Shown here: positions 33,598-42,438 of the stretch, piece by piece
How the letters are laid out: every line of letters starts with the position of its first letter
Position numbering within the stretch: the stretch's first letter is position 1
Source of the DNA: UBA1359 sp029570385
GTDB lineage: Bacteria; Patescibacteriota; Patescibacteriia; Patescibacteriales; Patescibacteriaceae
DNA: 64,000 nucleotides
Direction of reading: 5' to 3'
NCBI GenBank assembly: GCA_035351315.1
Contig: DAOPVX010000003.1
Location: 1-64,000 of the forward strand
Translations under genes and position numbers: made by a program
The notes under the pieces: generated by a model
Database searches by the model: none
What the model saw: the letters and a program-made list of their open reading frames with translations, nothing else
What the model was told of the DNA's origin: nothing

Positions 33598-34251
33598 TCA
33601 ATTATCCGTCACCATAACTTGACGGACAATGGTGGTTCGGCCACCATATTTTTTGACGGCTGTTATGCTCAAATTATTAATACCGGAACGCAGATTAACC
33701 AGTTGGCTAAAATTGCCGACCCGATCGCTTAATAATGTCTCACCATTGATCTCCAATTGAACTTCTGGCTCGGTTTGACCAACAATCCATAATTGTTTTT
33801 GATTGGTGGCCAGATCGCCAGCCGGACTAGTAACCAATAATTTAGGCGGGGCAACAATATTTTTTAAAGATAAAACAATATAAATAGCCGCCACCAAGAT
33901 CGCTAATGCGACTAGACTATTACGAACAATCTGCGGATATGACCATAAATCTCTTTTTCTTACTAAACGGCGGCCAAAAAAATTATCCCGTTGGCTGTTA
34001 TCACTACTCCGCCAACAATCAATGATTGGGGCTGCTTCTTCGGCTGAGAACCCAAGCATTTGTAAATAATCAACAACAACCTTAACCAAATTAACCCTGA
34101 CCGGCAAATGATCAAAATTATTATCTTCAATAGCTCGAATATGTTCAGGCTTAATCTTAAGCCGTCGAGCGCAAAATAGGACTGACCAATTCTTGGCGAG
34201 ACGCCGATCTTTGATAACCGAACCAAAATTACTGGTCGTCCTACTAGACAT
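33598..34251 (-). CDS. RodZ-like protein: cytoplasmic helix-turn-helix, one membrane helix, extracellular beta domain
   Basis: The 217-residue protein has an N-terminal HTH_25-like domain (about 8-70, GSVIKDRRLAKNWSVLFCARRLKI), a single membrane helix near 118-136, and a C-terminal beta-sandwich (about 145-215) with the VxINGExLLSDxxGNFSxxVxLxxG pattern of bacterial Ig-like or glucodextranase-type domains. RodZ links MreB to the wall in other bacteria; the role here is inferred from layout only. It leads a string of small envelope genes on the minus strand. Confidence 0.75.
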   Translation of the reverse strand: MSSRTTSNFGSVIKDRRLAKNWSVLFCARRLKIKPEHIRAIEDNNFDHLPVRVNLVKVVVDYLQMLGFSAEEAAPIIDCWRSSDNSQRDNFFGRRLVRKRDLWSYPQIVRNSLVALAILVAAIYIVLSLKNIVAPPKLLVTSPAGDLATNQKQLWIVGQTEPEVQLEINGETLLSDRVGNFSQLVNLRSGINNLSITAVKKYGGRTTIVRQVMVTDN

Positions 34252-34273
34252 AAATATTAATAATCGCCGTCAG

Positions 34274-34678
34274 CTATTTATTCCCCATTACCTGGTCAAT
34301 TTTGTCTCTCGGCCAAGATTGTTTAACCCCAACAATATTTAAAACAAAATTGATAATCAGATAACTGCACAAAATAATCGCTAAACCGATTAATGCATTA
34401 ACAACCGTATCACGACCACTTTCAAAAGCCTTGGATCGACCCGCAGCAGTAATCATCTGGATTCCGCCCCAAACAAACATAACCAAAGCAAAGGTGCCAG
34501 AAAGCCCTAATATAGCTTTACCAACAAAAATAATCATAGTCTCAAAAGAAGCTATAGTATAGTTGCCGTCTTCATAACCTTCAGTCGGCACTATTTGCCG
34601 CTCTTGAGCTAGAACCGTAACAGGTAAAAAACAAAACGTGATAATAGCTAACAAACAGAACAATTTATAAATTTTCAT
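34274..34678 (-). CDS. TrbC/VirB2-like small membrane protein
   Basis: The 134-residue protein has a signal peptide (about 1-24, ending VLAQ) and two membrane helices (about 50-72 and 90-112) around a short loop with GGIQMITAAGRSKAFESGR. This is the layout of VirB2/TrbC pilins and of many small Patescibacteria proteins annotated as such. No other type IV secretion genes are nearby, so a pilin role is unproven. It follows the solute-binding protein gene by 9 nt in the direction of transcription. Confidence 0.65.
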   Translation of the reverse strand: MKIYKLFCLLAIITFCFLPVTVLAQERQIVPTEGYEDGNYTIASFETMIIFVGKAILGLSGTFALVMFVWGGIQMITAAGRSKAFESGRDTVVNALIGLAIILCSYLIINFVLNIVGVKQSWPRDKIDQVMGNK

Positions 34679-34687
34679 ATATTTTTT

Positions 34688-36100
34688 TTATTGGCTGGGC
34701 GCCGCTATGGTTTGCTGTAATTTGCCAATGGCTAAATTAATAATCGCTTCAAGCTGATCGGGCGCGTTTAAAACGCCATCAATCATTTCGCCGATAACCT
34801 TATGTGCCATGGCAGAATCATAACCACGATACCAACTACGCGCTGTTAATAGCTGACTAGCAAAAACATCCAAATACTCCTTAGACAATTGTTCTTCAAT
34901 TAAGCTGCGTAAAGCTGTCGGTCGCTGAGTTTTATCCAAATAACTGCCGACATTTTCAGCCTTGGTCATAAATTGAATAAAATCCCAAGCCTCATTGCTA
35001 TGCTGGCTCTTTTTGGAAACAGTTTCCACCCAATAGTTAGCGATATTAACTGGCTGACTAGTGCTGGCGATTTGTGGTAATTTACTAATACCAATATTTA
35101 AATCTTTAAGATATTGACCGGCATCACCGCCAGTAAAACCGGTGCGACGGGCAGCGATAATCAATGGTATGTGATAACTATAGCCAAACATAATCGCGGC
35201 TTGGCCACGCACAAATAAATCAAAAGAGTTACCTAGGCTCTTGTCCCAACAATAAACTTCTTTGTTAATATTAGCAAAATCGCTATAAAAACGAACAGCA
35301 TCAATACCAGGATAGTAGTTGGAACCATCCGACGATTGACGATTAAAAACTACGCGGCCATTCTCAATAACTGGGGCGCGACTTTGCAGCATTAAAGCGG
35401 CCACGATATCAGCCGATCTTTCCACATTACTGCCGCCGCCGATAGCCGCGCCAGCTTGAATAATTTGACCCTGAGCATCGCGCTTGGTTAAACGCTTGAC
35501 TGTATCCTGAAAATTCTTATCCCAATAGGCGGGTGGATTAATAATACCCTCATTATTAAAAAGATCTTTACGATAAAACATAGCTAGCGTATCAACCGAT
35601 AACGGCAAACCCATAATCTTATTATCAATAATAACATCATCAGCGACTACATCCACAAAATTGGCTCGCAGATCCTTAATCGTCAGGCTGCGACTATTTC
35701 TTAATTCGTAGATTGTTTCCTTTTTAATCGTCCCCTTAACTATTGGATAAACCATAGTAATAGTATCGGGCATCGGTGAAATTTTGGCTTGGTAACGAGA
35801 TAGCCAACTACTTTCAATAGAAAAAATATCTGGACCGCGATCTTCAGCTAGAGCATTAATGATCTCCTTTTCATATTCCTCATAACGCAGCTTGCGATAA
35901 TTAATGGTGATATTTGGATGCAACGCCTTATACTTAGTTAAAATTTCTTCAAAATCATCCGGCTCATCCCAGGCTCGCCAATAGTTGAGAGTAATTGGCT
36001 GCATACTTTCTTTGACAGCACTAGATTGAAGACGACAGCCAAAACCGCTAGTCATCAAACCGATGGCCAATAAAGATAAGCAGCTGATTTTTTTCCACAT
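34688..36100 (-). CDS. Family 1 extracellular solute-binding lipoprotein
   Basis: The 470-residue protein has a lipoprotein signal (lipobox ending in Cys22, MTSGFGC) and the two-lobe periplasmic-binding fold of carbohydrate-type solute-binding proteins (NYWRAWDEPDDFEEI and WDFIQFMTKAENV). It would sit on the outer face of the membrane and deliver a sugar or similar ligand. No ABC permease or ATPase gene is adjacent, so it is an orphan in this window. It is in a run with comM upstream (3 nt apart). Confidence 0.87.
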   Translation of the reverse strand: MWKKISCLSLLAIGLMTSGFGCRLQSSAVKESMQPITLNYWRAWDEPDDFEEILTKYKALHPNITINYRKLRYEEYEKEIINALAEDRGPDIFSIESSWLSRYQAKISPMPDTITMVYPIVKGTIKKETIYELRNSRSLTIKDLRANFVDVVADDVIIDNKIMGLPLSVDTLAMFYRKDLFNNEGIINPPAYWDKNFQDTVKRLTKRDAQGQIIQAGAAIGGGSNVERSADIVAALMLQSRAPVIENGRVVFNRQSSDGSNYYPGIDAVRFYSDFANINKEVYCWDKSLGNSFDLFVRGQAAIMFGYSYHIPLIIAARRTGFTGGDAGQYLKDLNIGISKLPQIASTSQPVNIANYWVETVSKKSQHSNEAWDFIQFMTKAENVGSYLDKTQRPTALRSLIEEQLSKEYLDVFASQLLTARSWYRGYDSAMAHKVIGEMIDGVLNAPDQLEAIINLAIGKLQQTIAAPSQ

Positions 36101-36103
36101 AAA

Positions 36104-37621
36104 TTAATAATTAGCAAAACGATATTGTAGACTCTCTGCTAAATGTATTTTAGCAATTGTTGGCTCATTAGCCAAATCGGCAATGGTTCTGGCTAAACGT
36201 AAAACTCGAAAATAGCCGCGCGCCGATAGGTTTAACTGATCGACTGCCTGGCGTAATAAGGCTTGGCCATAACGATCAATCAAACAAAATTGTTTTATCG
36301 CTAGTGGCGTTAAATCGCCATTAGTCAAAAATTTGGTGCCGGCCAAACGCTGTTTTTGTTGCTGACGAGCCGACTCAACCCTTCGTCTAACTTCGGCCGA
36401 GCTTTCGAGTTTAACGCCATAAGAAAAATCAGCCGGACGAACTCGTTGGATTGTCAACTGTAAATCTAGACGATCAAGCAATGGTCCAGATAATTTACGG
36501 CGATAATTAGCAATCTGCCGCGAGCTACAGCGGCAAACTTGCCGATTATCACCAAAAAACCCGCAAGGGCAAGGATTCATGGCAGCTATCAATAAAAACT
36601 GTGCTGGAAAAATCAACTGGCCAATCGTCCGATTAATGGTGGCAAAACCATCTTCGAGCGGCTGCCTTAAGCCCTCTAAGACGGCGCGAGAAAATTCTGG
36701 CAGTTCATCTAAAAAAAGCACGCCGCGATGAGCCAAAGAAATCTCTCCCGGGCTAGGCCATGAACCGCCGCCAATAATTGAAGCTGCTGAAGCGCTATGA
36801 TGCGGACTACGAAAAGGCCGAATGCTGGGCGGCTGATTAGCTCCCTTGAGATAGCCGGCAATACTATAAATCTTAGCCACCTCAATCGCCTCATCAGCGG
36901 CCAGACCAGTCAAGATACCTGGAACAGCTTTAGCCAGCATAGTCTTACCTGATCCCGGCGGACCGATCATTAACAAATTATGGTTACCGGCAGCGGCAAT
37001 CTCTAGCGCCCGCTTGGCGGTCTCTTGACCACATACATGGCTAAAATCAACAACAACAGCTGGTTCAATTGAATTATTATCCAATCTCTTAATAGTTAGA
37101 GGCTGGCTTAAACCTCGTAACTGCCCAATAATCTGTTTTAAATCAGTAGCTGGCCAAACGGTTAATCCATCGACGATTTGCGCTTCCGCAGCGTTGCCCG
37201 CCGGCACAATAATAGCTCGCAGTCCAAGCTCTTTGGCTAAACAAGCGGCCGGCAAAACACCGCTCACTGGACGAGTTTGTCCGTCAAGCGACAATTCGCC
37301 CAAACACATAACCTGTCGCAAACAACCGCTGGGCAACTGACCGCTAGCCAATAAAATACTAAGCGCAATTGGCAAATCATAATTCGGACCCTGTTTGCGT
37401 AAATCAGCCGGAGCTAAATTAATCGTAATTTTAAGCTTCGGCAACGATAAACCTGAATTACGCAACGCACTACGGACCCGCTCTTTCGCCTCCGAAATTG
37501 AAGCATCAGGCAATCCAACAATAATAAAAGAGCCGATATCGCCGCTCCCAATATCGGATTCGGCCTCCACTAGCTCAGCCGCTAAGCCACTAAGGCCAGC
37601 TGATAAAACTTTGGCTGACAT
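36104..37621 (-). CDS. comM: YifB/ComM family Mg-chelatase-like AAA+ ATPase
   Basis: ComM is a hexameric branch-migration helicase that promotes integration of DNA during natural transformation. The ATG at 37621 (MSAKVLSAGLSG) gives 505 residues and the canonical N-terminus; the longer frame is rejected. It has an N-terminal Lon-like domain, Walker A GPPGSGKTMLAKAVP, Walker B VLFLDELPEF, and a C-terminal CPCGFFGD zinc-type element typical of YifB. Competence is plausible given the type IV pseudopilin at 62050. It is followed 3 nt later by the solute-binding protein gene. Confidence 0.94.
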   Translation of the reverse strand: MSAKVLSAGLSGLAAELVEAESDIGSGDIGSFIIVGLPDASISEAKERVRSALRNSGLSLPKLKITINLAPADLRKQGPNYDLPIALSILLASGQLPSGCLRQVMCLGELSLDGQTRPVSGVLPAACLAKELGLRAIIVPAGNAAEAQIVDGLTVWPATDLKQIIGQLRGLSQPLTIKRLDNNSIEPAVVVDFSHVCGQETAKRALEIAAAGNHNLLMIGPPGSGKTMLAKAVPGILTGLAADEAIEVAKIYSIAGYLKGANQPPSIRPFRSPHHSASAASIIGGGSWPSPGEISLAHRGVLFLDELPEFSRAVLEGLRQPLEDGFATINRTIGQLIFPAQFLLIAAMNPCPCGFFGDNRQVCRCSSRQIANYRRKLSGPLLDRLDLQLTIQRVRPADFSYGVKLESSAEVRRRVESARQQQKQRLAGTKFLTNGDLTPLAIKQFCLIDRYGQALLRQAVDQLNLSARGYFRVLRLARTIADLANEPTIAKIHLAESLQYRFANY

Positions 37622-37713
37622 AATTAAAAAGAACAGGTGAATATGAACCGGCAAGCCGCCGCTTCATCCCCTCCTGAGATTAAGAATTAGCTACTGCATT
37701 ATAGCCTAAAAAG

Positions 37714-37742
37714 AAAAAATCGGCCAATCTGACCGATTTTTT
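37714..37742 (-). terminator. Terminator after the DsbA-like gene
   Basis: AAAAAATCGG pairs with CCGATTTTTT (10 bp) around a 9-nt loop. It is symmetrical and could act on both strands. Confidence 0.75.
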
Positions 37743-37770
37743 CTAAAACGACAACTATATATTATTATCG

Positions 37771-38718
37771 CTATTCGCAACTACCAGCCGCTGTTCCATT
37801 ATTCTCTGAAGTAAACCCGGCAGCCGGACTATCACTAGATAACTGAGCCGAACATTCTTCGGGCGAATTATTAAAAGCTGAGCAAATAGTCTTTAACAAG
37901 CTGGCGCTATCACGATTAACGCTAATTTCTTGATCATTAATAATCAAAGTCGGCGACCCTTGGACATTATATTTGGTATTGTCTGTTTTATCGACATCAA
38001 ATGGTGGGAATTGCCCATTCCAAGCATCTTTATTGTTATAACTAGCCGTAATATTAAATTGTTTATCAGCAGCGCTAATACAAGATTGCAAAGAAGTTTC
38101 ATTAATCTTAGCCTCCTTATAGCAATCACTGGCTTTCCCAGAGTTAATAAAACAACTCAAATAAGCGGTAAACTTATCATTTTGTTCTTTTTGAATACAA
38201 TATTGGGCCAAATTCTCGTCAATTTCCGGTTTATCATGCATAGCATAGTCGCAGAACTTAATTTTAAAATCAATTTTGTCGCCCAATTTCTCAACAACCG
38301 GCAATATGCCTCGTTCCATCTGTAAACCATAAGGACAATAGCTCATAACAAATAGTTCCACAACCGGTTTGTCGCTTTTTTTCTCAACAGTAGCGGCCGC
38401 TGATTCAGCTTCGGAACTGCCGGATAATTGTTGTGTTATTTCGTCAATATCCATAGCTTGCGGGAAAAATAATTTACCATCACGACTCAAATAAGAATCA
38501 ACTGGGTCGCCGCTACCAACATCCACTTTTAATTTATAAAAACCATCAATCAACTCTATCTCTTTGATAGTCGCCTGGCTACCCGGCCGCATCAGAGCAG
38601 TATTAATAAATTTTTCCGCTCGTTCTTTGGCTTGATCGGGCTTTAAATTCTTGGGCCGACTAGCGCAACCAGTCAGCATGACAATGGCGGCCAAACTCAG
38701 CAATAACCATTTTTTCAT
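37771..38718 (-). CDS. Thioredoxin-fold (DsbA-like) lipoprotein
   Basis: The 315-residue protein has a lipoprotein signal (lipobox LTGC, Cys near 18), a short N-terminal domain, and a thioredoxin-fold domain from about 115. Its active-site region is SYCPYG, so only the first cysteine of the usual CxxC is present, and the cis-proline loop is QGSPTLIIND. Several further cysteines (FCDY, SCF, QSC) could form alternative pairs, as in GILT-like proteins. Thiol chemistry in the cell envelope is inferred. It lies 25 nt after gyrA in the same direction. Confidence 0.8.
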   Translation of the reverse strand: MKKWLLLSLAAIVMLTGCASRPKNLKPDQAKERAEKFINTALMRPGSQATIKEIELIDGFYKLKVDVGSGDPVDSYLSRDGKLFFPQAMDIDEITQQLSGSSEAESAAATVEKKSDKPVVELFVMSYCPYGLQMERGILPVVEKLGDKIDFKIKFCDYAMHDKPEIDENLAQYCIQKEQNDKFTAYLSCFINSGKASDCYKEAKINETSLQSCISAADKQFNITASYNNKDAWNGQFPPFDVDKTDNTKYNVQGSPTLIINDQEISVNRDSASLLKTICSAFNNSPEECSAQLSSDSPAAGFTSENNGTAAGSCE

Positions 38719-38743
38719 AAATAAAAACTTAAATAATTAATAT

Positions 38744-41278
38744 CTAAAGCCAGGTTACCCCAACTACCTGGTCATTATTTTCTTTAAAACGCATCAAGCA
38801 AACACCTTGAGTGTCGCGACCGGATTCATTAACTGTCTTAAAAGGCAGACGGATGACTTGACCATGCTTAGACATAATAATCAAGTCTTTGTCTTCCATG
38901 GTTTTTTTATTAACCAAGAAAGCATTGACTAATTCACCGGTTTTATTGGTAATTTTGGCTGTCTTAATACCCGATCCGCCACGATTTTGAACCTTATACT
39001 GAGACAGACTGGTCCGCTTGCCATAACCATTAGCCATGACTGACAAAACTTGATAATCTTTCAATTTTTCGCCATCAACCCTAATAACTCCCATACCGAT
39101 AATCCGATCTTTAGCCTTGAGCCGCATGCCAATTACACCACTGGCGCCACGCCCCATATCGCGAACATCCCCTTCGTGGAAACGAATGGCTTGACCATGA
39201 GCGGTTACCATTTGAATCTGATCATTACCGGTGGTCGGCTTAACCCAAATCAATTGATCGCTGTCCTTAAGTTTGATAGCAATTAACCCACTGCGCCGGA
39301 CATTATCAAAAGCATTGATGCGGACTTTCTTAACTAAGCCGCGCCGCGTAGCAAAAAACAGATACTCCTTATTAGCCATCTTATCTAGTGGTAAAATAGC
39401 GGTAACTTGCTCGCCATTAGCTAATTGCAAAAAATTAACGATCGCCTGCCCTTTGGATGTTCTGGAGGCTAAAGGCAATTCATAAGCCTTTAATTCAAAA
39501 ACTCGACCATGACTGGTAAAGAATAACAAATTACTATGAGTCATGGTAGTAAACAAAAATTGCACTGAATCTTCTTCTTTAGTGGTTAAACCAATTACGC
39601 CTTTACCGCCACGGCCCTGAACCTTAAAGGTATCGCCAGGCAAACGCTTGATATAGCCATCCCTAGTCATAATCACTACCGCTTCTTCATTGGGAATCAA
39701 ATCTTCAGCCTTAAAATTCTTAACACTTTGGTCTACAACGCCGGTACGACGATCATCGCCAAACTTTTCAACAATATCCTGGCATTCCTGCTTAATAATC
39801 TTTAACACCAAACTATCGGACGATAAAATACTCTCTAACTCGGCAATAGTTTTTAATTTATCCTTGAGTTCAGTTTTAATCTTTAATGTTTCGAGATTAG
39901 CTAATGTCTGTAGCTTCATTTCCAGAATGGCCACAGCTTGCCGCTCAGATAGCTTAAACTGCTTAATTAAATTAGCCTTGGCCTTATCTTTGTCTTTAGA
40001 GGCCTTAATAGTGGCAATAACTTCATCAATATGGGCTAAAGCAATCATTAAGCCTTCCAAAATATGGGCCCGATCCTTAGCTTTGGCCAACTCATAAGCA
40101 GTCCGACGGCGCACCACCTCTTGGCGATGTTTAATAAATTCTTCTAAAATGGTTTTAAGATTTAAAACTCGAGGCTGTAGTCCATCCACCAAGGCCAGCA
40201 TGTTAACATGAAAAGTTTCTTGCAGCTGGGTTTGCTTATATAAAACATTTAAAATCTTCTTCGGGTAACTATCTCTCTTAAGATCAATAACGATTCTAAC
40301 ACCGTCTTTGTCCGATTCATCACGCAAATCACGGATGCCTTCAATTTTTTTGTCTTTGACTAAATCAGCAATCTTTTCCACCAAAATTGCTTTATTAACC
40401 TGATAAGGAATCTCGCTGATAACAATCTGAAAATTATCGTGACCATGTTCAACAATTTCAGCCCGACCACGCATCACAATCCCTCCTTTGCCAGTGGTAT
40501 AGGCTCGTAAAATATCTTCTCGGTTATAAATTAAGCCGCCAGTCGGGAAATCAGGGCCCTTAATAAACTCCATTAATTCTTCAACGGTAGCTTCAGGGTT
40601 GTCAATTAAATGCAAAATAGCGCCGACCACCTCACGCAAATTGTGGGGCGGAATATTGGTAGCCATACCAACAGCAATACCCATGCATCCATTGAGCAAC
40701 AACTGCGGAATCTTGGCTGGTAAAACTTGCGGTTCATTTTGCGATCCGTCAAAATTAGCAACCATATTGACCGTGTCTTTGTCTAAATCAAACAACATCT
40801 CTTCAGCAATGGCCGATAATTTGGCCTCGGTATAACGCATGGCCGCCGGCCGATCACCGTCAACTGAGCCGAAGTTGCCTTGACCGCGGACCATCATATA
40901 ACGCATAGCAAAATCCTGAGCCATTCGCGCCATTGAGTCGTAAACGGCGCTATCGCCATGCGGATGATATTTACCAAGCACTTCACCGACTACAGTGGCT
41001 GATTTACGAAATTTGCCGCCAGAACGCAAACCCAGTGACCACATAGCATAAAGAATCCGCCGATGCACTGGCTTGAGACCATCACGAACATCAGGCAGTG
41101 CCCGAGAAACAATAACACTCATGGCATAGTCCAAATAGGACTGCCGCATTTCCTCAATAATCGGTTGAGCTAAAATCAAACCATGTGGAGTGGTTATTTC
41201 AGCTGGTCGGGCTGATTCCTCAATGTTGTGATCATCAGCTGGGCTGATATGGGAAACTGGTGATTTTTTTTTGGTCAT
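38744..41278 (-). CDS. gyrA: DNA gyrase subunit A
   Basis: GyrA forms the cleavage-religation core of gyrase. The 844-residue protein has the QRDR HPHGDSAVYDSM (Ser and Asp at the two main quinolone positions), the catalytic RYTE tyrosine, and a C-terminal beta-pinwheel with six blades. The GyrA-box appears as VQGRGGKGV, which supports gyrase rather than topoisomerase IV ParC. The acidic tail is short. gyrB is not in the window. It is preceded by a small membrane protein gene 8 nt upstream. Confidence 0.96.
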   Translation of the reverse strand: MTKKKSPVSHISPADDHNIEESARPAEITTPHGLILAQPIIEEMRQSYLDYAMSVIVSRALPDVRDGLKPVHRRILYAMWSLGLRSGGKFRKSATVVGEVLGKYHPHGDSAVYDSMARMAQDFAMRYMMVRGQGNFGSVDGDRPAAMRYTEAKLSAIAEEMLFDLDKDTVNMVANFDGSQNEPQVLPAKIPQLLLNGCMGIAVGMATNIPPHNLREVVGAILHLIDNPEATVEELMEFIKGPDFPTGGLIYNREDILRAYTTGKGGIVMRGRAEIVEHGHDNFQIVISEIPYQVNKAILVEKIADLVKDKKIEGIRDLRDESDKDGVRIVIDLKRDSYPKKILNVLYKQTQLQETFHVNMLALVDGLQPRVLNLKTILEEFIKHRQEVVRRRTAYELAKAKDRAHILEGLMIALAHIDEVIATIKASKDKDKAKANLIKQFKLSERQAVAILEMKLQTLANLETLKIKTELKDKLKTIAELESILSSDSLVLKIIKQECQDIVEKFGDDRRTGVVDQSVKNFKAEDLIPNEEAVVIMTRDGYIKRLPGDTFKVQGRGGKGVIGLTTKEEDSVQFLFTTMTHSNLLFFTSHGRVFELKAYELPLASRTSKGQAIVNFLQLANGEQVTAILPLDKMANKEYLFFATRRGLVKKVRINAFDNVRRSGLIAIKLKDSDQLIWVKPTTGNDQIQMVTAHGQAIRFHEGDVRDMGRGASGVIGMRLKAKDRIIGMGVIRVDGEKLKDYQVLSVMANGYGKRTSLSQYKVQNRGGSGIKTAKITNKTGELVNAFLVNKKTMEDKDLIIMSKHGQVIRLPFKTVNESGRDTQGVCLMRFKENNDQVVGVTWL

Positions 41279-41286
41279 AAACTTGG

Positions 41287-41664
41287 TTAATCGGTTGACT
41301 GATTAGGTAATTTCTCTAATTTTTGGCGTAATTTGTCAAGCTGAAGACGATTCTGCTCTTGCAGTAATCGCGCCTCTGGAGTGGTGGAAGAATCGGTAGT
41401 TGTGGCAATTTTTTCTAATAATTCACTACCTTTATTGACTTCTTCTAGCCCGGCATCTAAATCCTGACGAATTTGATTAATATCCAATAATGGCTGCTCC
41501 TGGTTTTTTTGCTTGCTAATAAAAGAAAGCCGTAAGCTATAAAACCAAAAGACCAATAATATAGTCATGATAGCCGTAATACCAACCCAAGCAAGCAAAC
41601 GTCGTTTCTCAATTGGCCAATCGGCCGGGCTGGAAGCCTTGTTAATAAGCCGCTGACGCTTCAT
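41287..41664 (-). CDS. Small single-span membrane protein, unknown
   Basis: The 125-residue protein has a basic N-terminus, one membrane helix (about 22-44) and a C-terminal coiled-coil-like segment rich in Gln, Glu and Leu. I recognise no family. It is packed between a MBL-fold gene (4 nt upstream) and gyrA (8 nt downstream), so it belongs to that unit. Confidence 0.65.
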   Translation of the reverse strand: MKRQRLINKASSPADWPIEKRRLLAWVGITAIMTILLVFWFYSLRLSFISKQKNQEQPLLDINQIRQDLDAGLEEVNKGSELLEKIATTTDSSTTPEARLLQEQNRLQLDKLRQKLEKLPNQSTD

Positions 41665-41668
41665 AAAT

Positions 41669-42325
41669 CTAAGCCGTAACTGATAGAATAATTAATTGCA
41701 AATTTTCACTATCTAGATCGCGACGAACAACCTTCAATTTATCTTCATAGATCGGAGCTAAGCCAATAGCTTTAACAAAATCATCGACAGCAGCAAGGTT
41801 AAAACTTAAACCAGGTAATTTATAGTGCATTGGTATAACTATCTTGGGCTCTATTTGATTAATAACCTCAATCGCCTGTTTGGCATCTAAAGTATAGTAC
41901 CCACCGACTGGAACCAATAGAATATCAGTACCAGCCAAACGTTCTAATTGTTTAGCCTCCAAAGTACTGCCCAAATCTCCCAAATGAGTAACTACTAAAT
42001 CGCTAAAACCCAAACGGAATATTAAATTGTGCCCACGCTTTGCACCGCCCTGCTGGTCGTGATCGCTGTCCACTCCATCAATAAATAAACCACCGATTTC
42101 ATATTCTCCGGCCATATCTATAACAAATGGTTGACCGCTAACTCCAGACAAAAAATTGTGGTCTTTGTGCTGATGGCTGATGGTAACCACATCGGCCGAT
42201 AAATTGGCCGGCAATTTTAATCCGGTATGGCTGGGACTAAATGGATCAAGAACTACAGTAATATCTCGACCATTCATTTTGTCTTGCAACTTGAAACATG
42301 ATTGTCCTAACCAACTAATAATCAT
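41669..42325 (-). CDS. Metallo-beta-lactamase fold hydrolase (UlaG-like)
   Basis: The 218-residue protein has the metal-binding SHQHKDH motif (HxHxDH, about residues 51-57), GDLGS further on and a late PMHYK histidine. The short, UlaG/UPF0173-like form suggests a soluble phosphodiesterase or lactonase with unknown substrate. It lies 4 nt before the small membrane protein gene, upstream of gyrA. Confidence 0.85.
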   Translation of the reverse strand: MIISWLGQSCFKLQDKMNGRDITVVLDPFSPSHTGLKLPANLSADVVTISHQHKDHNFLSGVSGQPFVIDMAGEYEIGGLFIDGVDSDHDQQGGAKRGHNLIFRLGFSDLVVTHLGDLGSTLEAKQLERLAGTDILLVPVGGYYTLDAKQAIEVINQIEPKIVIPMHYKLPGLSFNLAAVDDFVKAIGLAPIYEDKLKVVRRDLDSENLQLIILSVTA

Positions 42326-42438
42326 AAAATTTATATAAAGACATAACGAAGCCCGTTAACCGGGCTGACTTTAATTTAACAAAAATCACGCCAGCTGTCA
42401 AAGCGATTAAGCTTATTTTAAGACCTAATCAGTGGATT

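Noticed and set aside
42344..42366. AGCCCG/CGGGCT stem as a terminator after the helicase gene
   Set aside because: The stem is only 6 bp and lacks a T run on the minus strand, so it was not annotated.
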